Below, one piece after another: positions 41,455-51,463 of a stretch of 55,823 bases of DNA. The notes below the pieces were generated by a model that ran no database searches, was not told the origin of the DNA, and saw only the letters and a list, made by a program, of their open reading frames with translations. A program made the position numbers and the translations under genes. Each line of letters starts with the position of its first letter. Position 1 is the stretch's first letter. This DNA comes from Odoribacter sp. OttesenSCG-928-L07 (GTDB taxonomy: Bacteria > Bacteroidota > Bacteroidia > Bacteroidales > BM520). The stretch lies in NCBI GenBank assembly GCA_030265965.1, contig JAJDHA010000004.1:1-55823 (forward strand), read 5' to 3'.

Positions 41455-44400
41455 TCAAACCCACCTAACCAACTTTAAGTCTTGAGGGTAAGGCATCATC
41501 TTATTGTCAGGACGAATTCTTATTAATATATCATGAACACCTGATGATAAAATTGTCTCTTTAAAATTAAATTCTACAGAACTACCTGTTTTTTTACCCG
41601 GAGTCATACGAAATAAATTGCGATACGGCTCGGTTCGTTTTGCATCTTTTTTCCCGATAATTACTTCTACTGCAATATCATCGACTGATATATCATTTAG
41701 TTTTAAAGTAACACTTATTTCAAATTCCTCGCCAACCTTATATCGATGTGTTTCAGGTTCAGGGAAGTTAACTGATTTTACTTCGATATGTTCCCAATTT
41801 TGTTTCATTTTTTCTTTCCATGCCGCATATTCAAAAGCAACCTGGTAGTTGCTATCAACAATTCTTTCTGTACGAGTTTGCAACTTGGAATACAACTTAC
41901 TGAAATAATCGTCAGTCATACGTTTCATGGTAAAATTTGGAGATATCTCAGCAAAATTATTTTTAATATATTCTATCCAGTGGTTTGGAATATTTTTTTC
42001 GTTGCGATTATAAAATAGCGGTTTAATTTGACTTTCAAAGATAAGATATAATGTTTCTGAATCTAATGCATCTTGGTAGTTTTGATTCTCGTATGTGCGT
42101 TCTTCTTTTAAAGCCCAGCCGGCATTTTCTTTATAACCTTCTGCCCACCATCCATCTAAGACGGAAAAATTTAAAACGCCGTTCATTATAGCTTTTTCAC
42201 CGCTTGTACCGGAAGCTTCAAGTGGTCGAGTAGGAGTATTCAACCAAACATCAACGCCTTGAACCATCTTCTTTGCAATTTCCATATCGTAATTTTCGAC
42301 AAAAACAATTTTTCCGATAAATTCAGGTTTGCGCGAAACATCAATAATATGGCGAATCAAATCTTGGCCGGCTTTATCTGCAGGATGTGCTTTACCTGAA
42401 AAAATAATTTGCATAGGTTTATCTTCAGAATTAATTATCTCATTTAATCTGTCTAAGTTCTTGAATAGCAGATTTGCGCGTTTATACGTTGCAAATCTAC
42501 GAGCAAAACCAATTGTGAGTTTATTGGGATTTAATTCGTTGATTGTTTGTAGTATTAATGCGGGACTTTCTTGTCTCTCAGTCATTTCCTTTGCAATGCG
42601 TTCTTTCAAGGTAATGATTAGAACTTTCTTCAATTCGTTTCTTAGATTCCAGATTGTCTCGTTATCAACATTATATATCTTTTTCCAATGTTCTGCATTC
42701 GATTGGTCATTTAAAAACTCATTACCAAAAGTTTCAACATGCAGGTTGTGCCATTTCTTTGCAACCCATGTTGGGTAATGTACTCCATTAGTAACGTGAG
42801 TGATAAATAATTCATTACTATAATATCCCGGGAATAAATCCAGGAACATCTCGCGAGAAACTCTTCCGTGTATTTCACTAACTCCGTTTACTTCTTGTGC
42901 GGTATTAATTGCTAAAACACTCATTGAAAATTTTTCGCCACTATCAGGATGTATTTTTCCCATATTCATAAGCTCATTCCAACTAATTTGAAGTCTTTCA
43001 GCATAATGCGGAATATATGTTCTTAGAATATCCTCAGTGAAAAAATCATGACCTGCCGGCACAGGAGTATGAGTTGTGAAAAGGGTAGAGGCTCTTACAA
43101 TTTCTATTGCTTGATTGAAACTCATCCCTTGATTTTGAATAAACTCCCTTAATCTTTCTAATCCGGCAAAAGCAGCATGTCCTTCATTTAAATGGTATAA
43201 TTTCGGATTAATATTAAGACTGCGCAATAATCTTATTCCACCAATACCTAATAGAAGCTCTTGTTTTAAGCGATTTTCATTATCACCGCCATAGAGTTGG
43301 TAAGTAACAGATCTGTCGTTATCCCAATTTTCAGGAATATCTGTATCTAACAAATATAATGATACTCTACCGACACTAACATGCCAAACTTTTGCAGTGA
43401 GATTTCTTGCAGGTAAAGCCACGCTAACCTTTTTCCAATTACCATTTTCATCATAAACTGGAGTAATCGGCAGGTGTGAAAACTTTTGCGGTGTAACTTG
43501 AGTTATTTGTTCACCACTATGATTTAATGTTTGATTGAAATATCCATGCCTATACAATAATCCGATTCCGGTAATATTTTCATTTCTATCACTCATTTCC
43601 TTTAGGTAATCTCCTGCAAGAACACCAAGTCCGCCGGAAAATATTTTTAATGTATTATGTATTCCATATTCCATGCTGAAATATGCAATGCTCACTTTAC
43701 TATCATCCTTATTTTCGCACATGTATTTTTCAAAATTGTCATGCACATTTTTTAATTTATTAATAAATAAAGGATTGCCTTCGAGTGCTTGAAGTTCTTT
43801 TGCTGATAAAGATTCTAAAAGAGAAATAGGATTATGATTTAAAGTTTCCCAACGTTCAGGATTAATACTATTAAAAAGTTCCTCTGCGTCTGAATTCCAG
43901 CACCACCATAAGTTCATACTTAAGTGTTTCAAGCTTTTTAAAGATTCAGGCATATCTTGTTTAACGAAAATTTTTCTCCAAATAGGACCGGATTCTTTGT
44001 CGATATGAACATTCTGTTCATAATCTTGCATTTTATATTTGTAAAGATCTTTTCTTGCTAAACTCAAAATCAATGAGTTTTCGTAAGCTTCGTAATAATA
44101 TTCAATTAGTTTGTTCCATAAAAAATTATCAGATAATTTAAAAGCATTATTTCTGTAATTATCTTGAGAAGAAATATCATTGTTAATGTAATTTTTTATT
44201 AGATTTCGAAGATTATCTTCAGCTTCTTTGTAATTATTGTCATCTCGCTGAAGCACAAAAGCTGAATTATTATCGTTTAAATGTTCTTTTATCCACAAAC
44301 CAAAGCCGGCAAGGTTAGTAGTAACTGTTGGAACAGCAAATGCGATACTTTCGAGAGGAGTATAACCCCATGGTTCATAATAAGATGCAAAAATAGTTAA

Positions 44401-45681
44401 ATCAGCTCCGGGAAGAATATCATAATATTTTAAATTAAAGATTCCATCATCACCATTGAGATAAACGGGAACAAATATTACTTTAATTTTACTATTTATA
44501 TCATTATTAAGATTAAATTTTTTGCATGAATTAAGGATTGGATCATGTTCAGGATTATGGATGTAATGAGTTAAATGTTTTTCAGTTACATCATCAGACT
44601 CATTATTAAAAAGTTTATCATGTAATTCCTTAACAGGAGAAATACTGTTTGCAGGGACAGTAATAAATACCAAAGTTTCTTTTTTAAGATTAGGATTATT
44701 TAAACCTGATAACGATTCCAATAAAATATCTATACCTTTGTTTCTGAACTCATATCTGCCGGAAGTAATAATTATTGGAGTATCATTTGGAAAGTTTTTG
44801 TTGAACATTGCATTAGCAACATTTAGCATACATGTTCTTGCAATTAATCTTTTTTCATTACAAAACTCTATATCCGGCGCCATATTTCTGTCAATGCCGT
44901 TTGGAGTGATTACATCAGCTTCGCGACCGTAAATTGATTTACATTCCTTTGATGTAATTTCACTTACAGTAGTAAAAACATCACAAAGTTTTATTGATAA
45001 TTTTTCCAAAGAATATTTTGACTTTATATTGTATTTCTGGGCAATTTCCGGAGCATTAATATTATTCAATTCATTATATAAAGACATTCCGTTTCCGGCC
45101 ATACATCTTCCGATGATTGTTGCGTGAGTTGTGAATATTGTGCCAATCTGCGGCAGATTATCCTTTAAATATAAAATACCCATTCCTGACATCCATTCAT
45201 GAAACTGAGCAATAATAGTGTCTTTTGCTGAAATATTAAATTTGTAGAAACTTTCAATTACAATTGCTGCAGCGTAACCAAACATAGCAGGTTCAATATA
45301 ATCCCATTGTCCGGAAATAGAATCTAATCCGTATAATTCCCAATATTTTGAGAAAATTGTATTTTTATTCAAAAAATATTGTTTAAAATCAACCAAGATA
45401 ACTATGGGATTTCCGGGAACTTTCCATCTGCCGATTCTAAACAGCAAACCTTCTTCGTGTGCAACACTTGTCCATGATTTGAATAAACTGTCATCAAGTT
45501 CAAAATCAGGTGTTTGTGAGGTTTCCATCCATACATCAGGACCGATATATATATGATTATCTCCAAATTCAGAGTATAAAATATCAGATTTAGTTGATAA
45601 TACAGTGTAGATGCCACCAATTTTATTGCATATTTCCCAACTTACTTCAAAAAGAAAATCGGGTTTATTTTCTCTATTCAT
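41455..45681 (-). CDS. Fusion of GT3-type glycogen synthase (N-terminal) and DUF3417 + GT35 alpha-glucan phosphorylase (C-terminal)
   Basis: N-term LFEVSWEICNKIGGIYTVLSTKSDIL...YIGPD, ...TSGRYEFRNKGIDILLESL, YEPWGYTPLESIAF; C-term LKHLSMNLWWCWNSDAEELF, FSMEYGIHNTLKIFSGGLGVLAGDYLKE, LNEGHAAFAGLERLRE, TTHTPVPAGHDFF, GFARRFATYKRA, TRPLEASGTSGEKAIMNGVLNFSVLDGWW. Confidence 0.92.
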   Translation of the reverse strand: MNRENKPDFLFEVSWEICNKIGGIYTVLSTKSDILYSEFGDNHIYIGPDVWMETSQTPDFELDDSLFKSWTSVAHEEGLLFRIGRWKVPGNPIVILVDFKQYFLNKNTIFSKYWELYGLDSISGQWDYIEPAMFGYAAAIVIESFYKFNISAKDTIIAQFHEWMSGMGILYLKDNLPQIGTIFTTHATIIGRCMAGNGMSLYNELNNINAPEIAQKYNIKSKYSLEKLSIKLCDVFTTVSEITSKECKSIYGREADVITPNGIDRNMAPDIEFCNEKRLIARTCMLNVANAMFNKNFPNDTPIIITSGRYEFRNKGIDILLESLSGLNNPNLKKETLVFITVPANSISPVKELHDKLFNNESDDVTEKHLTHYIHNPEHDPILNSCKKFNLNNDINSKIKVIFVPVYLNGDDGIFNLKYYDILPGADLTIFASYYEPWGYTPLESIAFAVPTVTTNLAGFGLWIKEHLNDNNSAFVLQRDDNNYKEAEDNLRNLIKNYINNDISSQDNYRNNAFKLSDNFLWNKLIEYYYEAYENSLILSLARKDLYKYKMQDYEQNVHIDKESGPIWRKIFVKQDMPESLKSLKHLSMNLWWCWNSDAEELFNSINPERWETLNHNPISLLESLSAKELQALEGNPLFINKLKNVHDNFEKYMCENKDDSKVSIAYFSMEYGIHNTLKIFSGGLGVLAGDYLKEMSDRNENITGIGLLYRHGYFNQTLNHSGEQITQVTPQKFSHLPITPVYDENGNWKKVSVALPARNLTAKVWHVSVGRVSLYLLDTDIPENWDNDRSVTYQLYGGDNENRLKQELLLGIGGIRLLRSLNINPKLYHLNEGHAAFAGLERLREFIQNQGMSFNQAIEIVRASTLFTTHTPVPAGHDFFTEDILRTYIPHYAERLQISWNELMNMGKIHPDSGEKFSMSVLAINTAQEVNGVSEIHGRVSREMFLDLFPGYYSNELFITHVTNGVHYPTWVAKKWHNLHVETFGNEFLNDQSNAEHWKKIYNVDNETIWNLRNELKKVLIITLKERIAKEMTERQESPALILQTINELNPNKLTIGFARRFATYKRANLLFKNLDRLNEIINSEDKPMQIIFSGKAHPADKAGQDLIRHIIDVSRKPEFIGKIVFVENYDMEIAKKMVQGVDVWLNTPTRPLEASGTSGEKAIMNGVLNFSVLDGWWAEGYKENAGWALKEERTYENQNYQDALDSETLYLIFESQIKPLFYNRNEKNIPNHWIEYIKNNFAEISPNFTMKRMTDDYFSKLYSKLQTRTERIVDSNYQVAFEYAAWKEKMKQNWEHIEVKSVNFPEPETHRYKVGEEFEISVTLKLNDISVDDIAVEVIIGKKDAKRTEPYRNLFRMTPGKKTGSSVEFNFKETILSSGVHDILIRIRPDNKMMPYPQDLKLVRWV

Positions 45682-45751
45682 AATAAATCATTTTGCTTAT
45701 TTGCAAAAGTACGAGTTTTTTCAGAATAGTTTTAATGCTATTTGTTAAGAA

Positions 45752-45828
45752 TTTGGAAATTTACGAATTAAGAAATGTAGAAATGAATGAACAATATTTA
45801 CTTCATTTATACATTTCTAAATTCCAAA
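45752..45828. repeat. Large imperfect inverted repeat/hairpin
   Basis: TTTGGAA ... AGAAATGTAGAAATGAA (45771-45787) / TTCATTTATACATTTCT (45802-45818) ... TTCCAAA; inner arms 16/17 complementary. Confidence 0.8.
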
Positions 45829-45850
45829 ACTTATAAATTGTAGCAGTCGT

Positions 45851-46453
45851 TTATTTTATCGACTGAATCAATATTAACAGATTGTTTGAGAATAGTTTAA
45901 CTGCAATTGCAAGTAAAATAATTCCAAAGAATTTTCTTAGAATATATACACCTGATTTTCCGAAAATTCTTTCTACAAAGGAAACATATTTTAATACAAT
46001 CCAAACATATACCATATTTAGTGCAAGAGCAATAATAATATTAATCATGTGATATTCAGCGCGAAGAGATAATAAAGTGGTGATAGTCCCTGTTCCTGCA
46101 ATTAAAGGAAAAACAAGAGGAACAATTGTTGCGGATTCAGTTGGACCTTGAGTTTTGAATATTTCAACATCAAAAATCATTTCAGTTGCCAAAACAAAAA
46201 TTATTAAGGCACCAGCAACAGCAAAAGAGGAAATATCTACATTAAATAGTTTTAATATTCCTTCTCCTGCAATTAAAAATATAATCAAAACAAAAAATGA
46301 TATTAATGAAACCCTAAGTGGATGTACCTCTTTCCCTTTGTTTTTTATGTTTATTACAATAGGAATTGAGCCTGTAATATCAATAATTGCAAAAAGAACC
46401 ATGAAGGCGCTGAGTATTTGAAGGAAGTCGATTTGATTGAAAAAATTCAGCAT
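45851..46453 (-). CDS. MarC family integral membrane protein
   Basis: FAIIDITGSIPIVINIKNKGKE...; VPLVFPLIAGTGTITTLLSL. Confidence 0.9.
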   Translation of the reverse strand: MLNFFNQIDFLQILSAFMVLFAIIDITGSIPIVINIKNKGKEVHPLRVSLISFFVLIIFLIAGEGILKLFNVDISSFAVAGALIIFVLATEMIFDVEIFKTQGPTESATIVPLVFPLIAGTGTITTLLSLRAEYHMINIIIALALNMVYVWIVLKYVSFVERIFGKSGVYILRKFFGIILLAIAVKLFSNNLLILIQSIK

Positions 46454-46563
46454 AATATTGTTGTTTTTTGTTGCTGCAAAGGTAATAATAAATTGAGAAT
46501 TGTGAGTTATGCTTCAATTATGCTCAGAGTAGTGTATGACGGATTATTTTAGGTGTAAACGAG

Positions 46564-47385
46564 TTATCTTGATGTTTTCTTTATTCCAATATTCTTATAA
46601 TTTCTCAATACACTTTCATTTTCCTTAATAATCTTAATTGCTTCTACATAACCAATTTCAAATATTTCTTGTTGATATTTTACATCAAAAAGGGAGTAAT
46701 CGCCGAGAGCTTCGGGTTTTATTAAAATATCACATAAAGGTTCGTCATTTTCAGTATTTGCATCAAGAACAAAATGGATACATCTTTCAACTGTTCCCAT
46801 AATTGTTTCGGACGTTTTTTGAAGACTTTTCGGGTTAATATTAATTCCGACAAGAAATTCACATTTGTCGCGAATAGTACTTACCGGAAAATTTTTAAAT
46901 AAACCACCATCTACATACTTCACTTTGTTAATGACAGTAGGAGAGAACACTACCGGAAACGAACACGAGGCAGCAACAGCGGCAATCAATAATCCTTGCG
47001 AAAATTCTACAGTTTTTCCTTCTTCAAAATTAGTTGCAAGAACATGGAGCGGAATACTTAAATCCTCAAAAGTACGAGCTTTAATATGTTCTTTCAAAAA
47101 AGCGCGTAATTTTGTTGTTTTTGATATTCCTTGTCGATTGTTATGAAGCCTGATATCTGTAAATTCTCTGAAAGACATATCTTTGAATTTGTCAAGAATA
47201 TCTGTTGTTTGACAACCATCTGCTATAAATGCGCCAACTAATGATCCGGCACTTACTCCGGAAATAATTTCCGGTTTGATTCCGTATTCCAAAAATGCTT
47301 CATAAACTCCAAGTTCTGCAAAACCTCTTGCTCCGCCACCGCTAAAAGCAAAACCAATCTTATGTTTCTTCTTGTGACTCATCAT
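46564..47385 (-). CDS. Patatin-like phospholipase
   Basis: IGFAFSGGGARGFAELGVYEAFLE; GVSAGSLVGAFIADG; VDGGLFKNFPV. Confidence 0.92.
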   Translation of the reverse strand: MMSHKKKHKIGFAFSGGGARGFAELGVYEAFLEYGIKPEIISGVSAGSLVGAFIADGCQTTDILDKFKDMSFREFTDIRLHNNRQGISKTTKLRAFLKEHIKARTFEDLSIPLHVLATNFEEGKTVEFSQGLLIAAVAASCSFPVVFSPTVINKVKYVDGGLFKNFPVSTIRDKCEFLVGININPKSLQKTSETIMGTVERCIHFVLDANTENDEPLCDILIKPEALGDYSLFDVKYQQEIFEIGYVEAIKIIKENESVLRNYKNIGIKKTSR

Positions 47386-47515
47386 ATTACACTTTGTAAT
47401 TTACAGTAATAATCTTATTAAATATTTTTCAAAGATAATACTTTATTAATTATTAAATTCTACAAAATAAAATTTATATCTATCTTTGTCATCTAAAATT
47501 AAATATTATTTGTGT

Positions 47516-48358
47516 ATGAAAAAAATATATTTTATAGCAATTGCCCTTATTATTCTTGGCGGTTGTTCGCAACTCAAACAACTTGTTTCAGAACCAAAAG
47601 TTAAAGCACAATCATTTGAAGTAAGTAAAATTAATTTTGATGATATTGACTTACTTTTTAAGGTAAGAATTGACAATCCGAATAGCTTTACTATCCCTTT
47701 TCCAAATATTGATTGGAATTTAGCAATTAACAATAACGAATTTCTTAAAAATACATTAACAAAGAATACTACCATTGCGGCGAATTCATACACCATTGTT
47801 GATATTCCAGTAAAAATCAATTATAAAAACCTTTACAATGTTATTAAATCTCTTTCAAATACCTCAGAAGCTACATATAAAATGAATGTTGGAATGGCAA
47901 TTCCCTTACCGGTATTAGAAAACAAAAGATATAGCGTTGATTTCACAGGAAATGTGCCAATGCTTAAAGCACCATCAATTTCTTTTAAGGAAATTAAAGT
48001 TAATTCATTAAATTTGAATAATATCAATTTAGATGTTGTCTGTGAAATGGAAAATAAAAATAACTTTTCAATGTTGTTAGATAATTTGAGTTACGATTTG
48101 AATATTAATAATGTTGAATGGGCAAAAGGAACTGTTAAAAGTAATAAAACCATTGGTGCAAATACAAAATCTACTGTTCCTATTAACATTACAGTTAATT
48201 CTTTAAGTATGATTAAAGAAATAACGCAAATTATTACAAACAATAAGGCTGTAAATTATTCTTGTACAGGAAATATAAATATGCAAACTGATAATCAGCT
48301 GTTAAAATCAATAAACTTACCTTTTGAATTAAAAGGCAATACAAATATAAAAAAATAA
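47516..48358 (+). CDS. LEA type 2-like lipoprotein (ORF track start 47486)
   Basis: MKKIYFIAIALIILGGCSQLKQL lipobox; two LEA14-like repeats 'FKVRIDNPNSFTIPFPNIDWNLAINN', 'VCEMENKNNFSMLLDNLSYDLNINN'; TATCTTTG at 47481-47488 argues for the downstream start. Confidence 0.8.
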   Translation: MKKIYFIAIALIILGGCSQLKQLVSEPKVKAQSFEVSKINFDDIDLLFKVRIDNPNSFTIPFPNIDWNLAINNNEFLKNTLTKNTTIAANSYTIVDIPVKINYKNLYNVIKSLSNTSEATYKMNVGMAIPLPVLENKRYSVDFTGNVPMLKAPSISFKEIKVNSLNLNNINLDVVCEMENKNNFSMLLDNLSYDLNINNVEWAKGTVKSNKTIGANTKSTVPINITVNSLSMIKEITQIITNNKAVNYSCTGNINMQTDNQLLKSINLPFELKGNTNIKK

Positions 48359-48388
48359 ATATCTATTTAATAACATAATACATTTGTT

Positions 48389-49195
48389 ATGAAAGATAAA
48401 GTTGTAATTGTTACTGGAGCTTCGTCTGGTATTGGATTAGCTGTTGTAGAATATTTTGCAATAAGAGGTAGTAAGGTTGTTTTAGCAGCGAGAAGTATTG
48501 ATAAATTAAATGTAATTGTTGATAGATTGACTTCTCTCAACTGCGATGTCTTTGCTGTTAGAACAGATGTTTCCGATGAGGAATCATGTAAAAATCTTAT
48601 AGAAAGAACAATTGAAAAATACGGAAAAATTGATATACTTGTTAATAATGCAGGAATTTCAATGAGAGCAAATTTTAATGATTGTGAACTTAAAGTTTTA
48701 CATGAGTTAATGAATGTAAATTTTTGGGGAACTGTCAATTGTACAAAATTTGCTTTGCCTTATATTATTGAAACAAAAGGAACAATAGTAGGAGTTATTT
48801 CCATTGCGGGTTATCAACCATTACCCGGAAGAACAGGTTATAGCGCATCAAAATTTGCCGTTCGTGGTTTTTTAGATACTGTAAGGATTGAAAATAAAGA
48901 TCTTGGAGTTAAAGTTTTAGTTGTTGCTCCGGGATATGTTGCTACTGATATTAGATTTAAAGCTCTTTTATCTGATGGAAGTGAACAAGGATATAGTCCA
49001 CGCAACGAAAATAAAATGCAAGCACCTGAATTAGTTGCAAGAAAAATTTATAATGGAATTAGACGTAATAGGAGAAGTATTATTATGACAACTTTAGGAT
49101 TTGTTACAGTATTTCTACGAAATTTGTGGCCAAAATTTACTGATAGAGAATCGTTCAAAAAAATGAATAGAGAAAAGGCAACTCCAACAAAATAA
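48389..49195 (+). CDS. SDR family oxidoreductase
   Basis: VVIVTGASSGIGLAVVEYFA; ILVNNAGISMRA; GYSASKFAVRGF. Confidence 0.93.
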   Translation: MKDKVVIVTGASSGIGLAVVEYFAIRGSKVVLAARSIDKLNVIVDRLTSLNCDVFAVRTDVSDEESCKNLIERTIEKYGKIDILVNNAGISMRANFNDCELKVLHELMNVNFWGTVNCTKFALPYIIETKGTIVGVISIAGYQPLPGRTGYSASKFAVRGFLDTVRIENKDLGVKVLVVAPGYVATDIRFKALLSDGSEQGYSPRNENKMQAPELVARKIYNGIRRNRRSIIMTTLGFVTVFLRNLWPKFTDRESFKKMNREKATPTK

Positions 49196-49225
49196 ATTTA
49201 TTTTATTTAATCAATATATTTATTA

Positions 49226-49621
49226 TTATTTCACAAATGTATCATAAGTTCCATCCTTATATAAAATGATTATTTTTTCAATTTCACTTTTGTAACTTAC
49301 TTCTTTTTCCTTTATTGTTTTCTTTTTTGTAGAATTTTCAACATTGTACTCGATTTGTGAATCTTGTTTATCTCTATGTTCTTGCTTAGGGTTAATTGAA
49401 ACATTGTCAAGATTATTGTACATATTACCTAATCCTTTAATTAACCATTCGCTATTAATTTCAGGGTAAGTATTAAGGATTTTGATTATGATATCTAAGC
49501 TTGGTTTATTTCTACCGGTTAAAATATGCGACAATGTAGAACGTTGAATTTCAATTTCATTTGCCAATTGTGTTGCTGAAAGATTCTTGTCTTCCATTAT
49601 TCTAATTATTCTTGAAATCAT
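49226..49621 (-). CDS. XRE-family helix-turn-helix transcriptional regulator
   Basis: NLSATQLANEIEIQRSTLSHILTGRNKPSLDIIIKILNTYPEINSEWLIKGLG. Confidence 0.9.
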   Translation of the reverse strand: MISRIIRIMEDKNLSATQLANEIEIQRSTLSHILTGRNKPSLDIIIKILNTYPEINSEWLIKGLGNMYNNLDNVSINPKQEHRDKQDSQIEYNVENSTKKKTIKEKEVSYKSEIEKIIILYKDGTYDTFVK

Positions 49622-49634
49622 GTTTATTTAATTT

Positions 49635-49724
49635 TTTACAAATATACAAATTAATTTACAAATGTAAACCAATCTAATTTTACCAATATTACATTTGTAA
49701 ACTTTCAAAGTTTACAAATGTAAA
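49635..49724. promoter_or_regulatory. Cluster of TTTACA-N2-TGTAAA operator-like sites including a 35-bp perfect palindrome
   Basis: TTTACAAATGTAAA at 49655-49668 and 49711-49724; ATTACATTTGTAAA at 49688-49701; half-like site 49635-49648; TTACATTTGTAAACTTT-C-AAAGTTTACAAATGTAA at 49689-49723. Confidence 0.8.
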
Positions 49725-49828
49725 CATAAATTATCACTATTTAGATTATATTTGGTTTTGTTATTTACAATATTTTTTAGTTTATTTTCATTATATTTGC
49801 ATATTAATTTTATACATAACTCTAATCT

Positions 49829-50833
49829 ATGTTCTCCAAAAATGAAATTGACAAACTAATACATCTAATTCATAATTCAAATCGTATTATTATTTGTTCG
49901 CATCGTTCACCTGACGGTGATGCTATTGGTTCAATTTTAGCGATTTACAATTTTATTACTCTAAATTTCCCTGATAAAGTTGTTTTTCCAATTTTACCGG
50001 ATAGATGTCCTGAATACTTAACATTTCTTCCAAATAGTGATAAGTTTCTTAATCCTGATGAACATATTGAAATAATCAATCAAGCATTTAATACAGCAGA
50101 TATTATTATTGCAGTTGATTTTAATGAATCTAATAGGTTGGGTGCTTTGGAAAATTTATTTTTTATATCTAAAGCTCATAAAATTTTTATTGATCATCAT
50201 CCCTTCACAAATGATACTAATTATGAGTTGTTATTTCATGATGAAAATGCAAGCGCAGCATCAGAATTAGTGTATTATGTGTTGAAAGCAATTGGCTTTG
50301 AATCATTTAATTATGATATTGTTTTACCTATTTATGTTGGAATAATAACAGATACCGGTTCTTTAAGTTTTAATTGCAATCTTCCTCAAACTTATTCTGT
50401 TTTGTCTGAAATAATAAAATATAATATTGATGCAAAAAATATTCATAATTTGATTTATAATAATTTCCCTGTGGAAAGAATGAAATTGTTTGCACATGTG
50501 CTTTATAATAAATTGGTTATTAATGTTGATAAAAAATACTCCTACTATTCATTAACAAAAGAAGAGCTAGAAGAGTTTGGTTATCGTGACGGCTATCTTG
50601 AAGGTGTTGTAAATTATGCCTTAAATATCAGAGGAATAGAAGTTACTGCTGCTTTTGTGGAGTTAAATAACGTAGTGAAAATATCTTTTCGTTCCAAAAA
50701 CAATATTAATGTTAATGAAATTGCAAAAACATATTTTAATGGTGGCGGACATAAAAATGCGGCAGGCGCCAATTATAATAAAAGTATTAATGATGCAATT
50801 GAATTGTTTGTTGAAGTAATAGAAAGTATATGA
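49829..50833 (+). CDS. DHH/DHHA1 family phosphoesterase (NrnA-like)
   Basis: ICSHRSPDGDAIGSILAIYNFI; IIIAVDFNESNRLG; IDHHPF; FNGGGHKNAAGA. Confidence 0.93.
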   Translation: MFSKNEIDKLIHLIHNSNRIIICSHRSPDGDAIGSILAIYNFITLNFPDKVVFPILPDRCPEYLTFLPNSDKFLNPDEHIEIINQAFNTADIIIAVDFNESNRLGALENLFFISKAHKIFIDHHPFTNDTNYELLFHDENASAASELVYYVLKAIGFESFNYDIVLPIYVGIITDTGSLSFNCNLPQTYSVLSEIIKYNIDAKNIHNLIYNNFPVERMKLFAHVLYNKLVINVDKKYSYYSLTKEELEEFGYRDGYLEGVVNYALNIRGIEVTAAFVELNNVVKISFRSKNNINVNEIAKTYFNGGGHKNAAGANYNKSINDAIELFVEVIESI

Positions 50834-51357
50834 TTGATTATAAGTATTTAGTATTAGCTTTTGTTTTGTTGTTTTCATTGTCTTCCTGTAGTAATAAGAA
50901 GAATAAACAGATTCCGGAACAGCAAATCATTTCCAAAGAAGCTATCGAATATGCTAATAAAGAAGCTATCAGAAAGGAGAATATTCAAATTGATGATTTT
51001 GTTAGGAGATATAAATGGGATATGCAAACAACAAACACAGGAGTTCGTTATTTTATTTATGAAAAAGGTAGAGGTGTCAAAACTAAAAAAAATGATATTG
51101 TAGTATTAGATTATACCTTAACATTTTTAAATGGAGATACGATTTATTCATCAGAAAATGACGGTATTAAAGAGTTTGTTCTTGGAAAATCAAATGAAGT
51201 TTCAGGTTTGGAAGAAGTTTTATTATTGATGCATAAAGGCGATAAGGCAAAATTGATAGTACCTTCTTTTCGTGCTTATGGTATTACAGGCGATTTTAAT
51301 AAGATATCTGTGAGAAATACTCTTGTATATGATATTCATCTTCAAGATGTTTATTAA
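50830..51357 (+). CDS. gldI: FKBP-type peptidyl-prolyl isomerase lipoprotein, GldI-like
   Basis: Lipobox SLSSCSN; IQIDDFVRRYKWDMQTTNTGVRYFIYEKGRGVKTKKNDIVVLDYTLTFLNGDTIYSS...GLEEVLLLMHKGDKAKLIVPS..AYG. Confidence 0.82.
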   Translation: MIDYKYLVLAFVLLFSLSSCSNKKNKQIPEQQIISKEAIEYANKEAIRKENIQIDDFVRRYKWDMQTTNTGVRYFIYEKGRGVKTKKNDIVVLDYTLTFLNGDTIYSSENDGIKEFVLGKSNEVSGLEEVLLLMHKGDKAKLIVPSFRAYGITGDFNKISVRNTLVYDIHLQDVY

Positions 51358-51463
51358 CATTCTATCTAAAAAGAAATTATTAATAGAACTCAAATTTTAA
51401 AAAATCATAATTAAAATTCATTTTACAAAAAAACATTATCTTTGCAGATTATTATTAAAAAAA

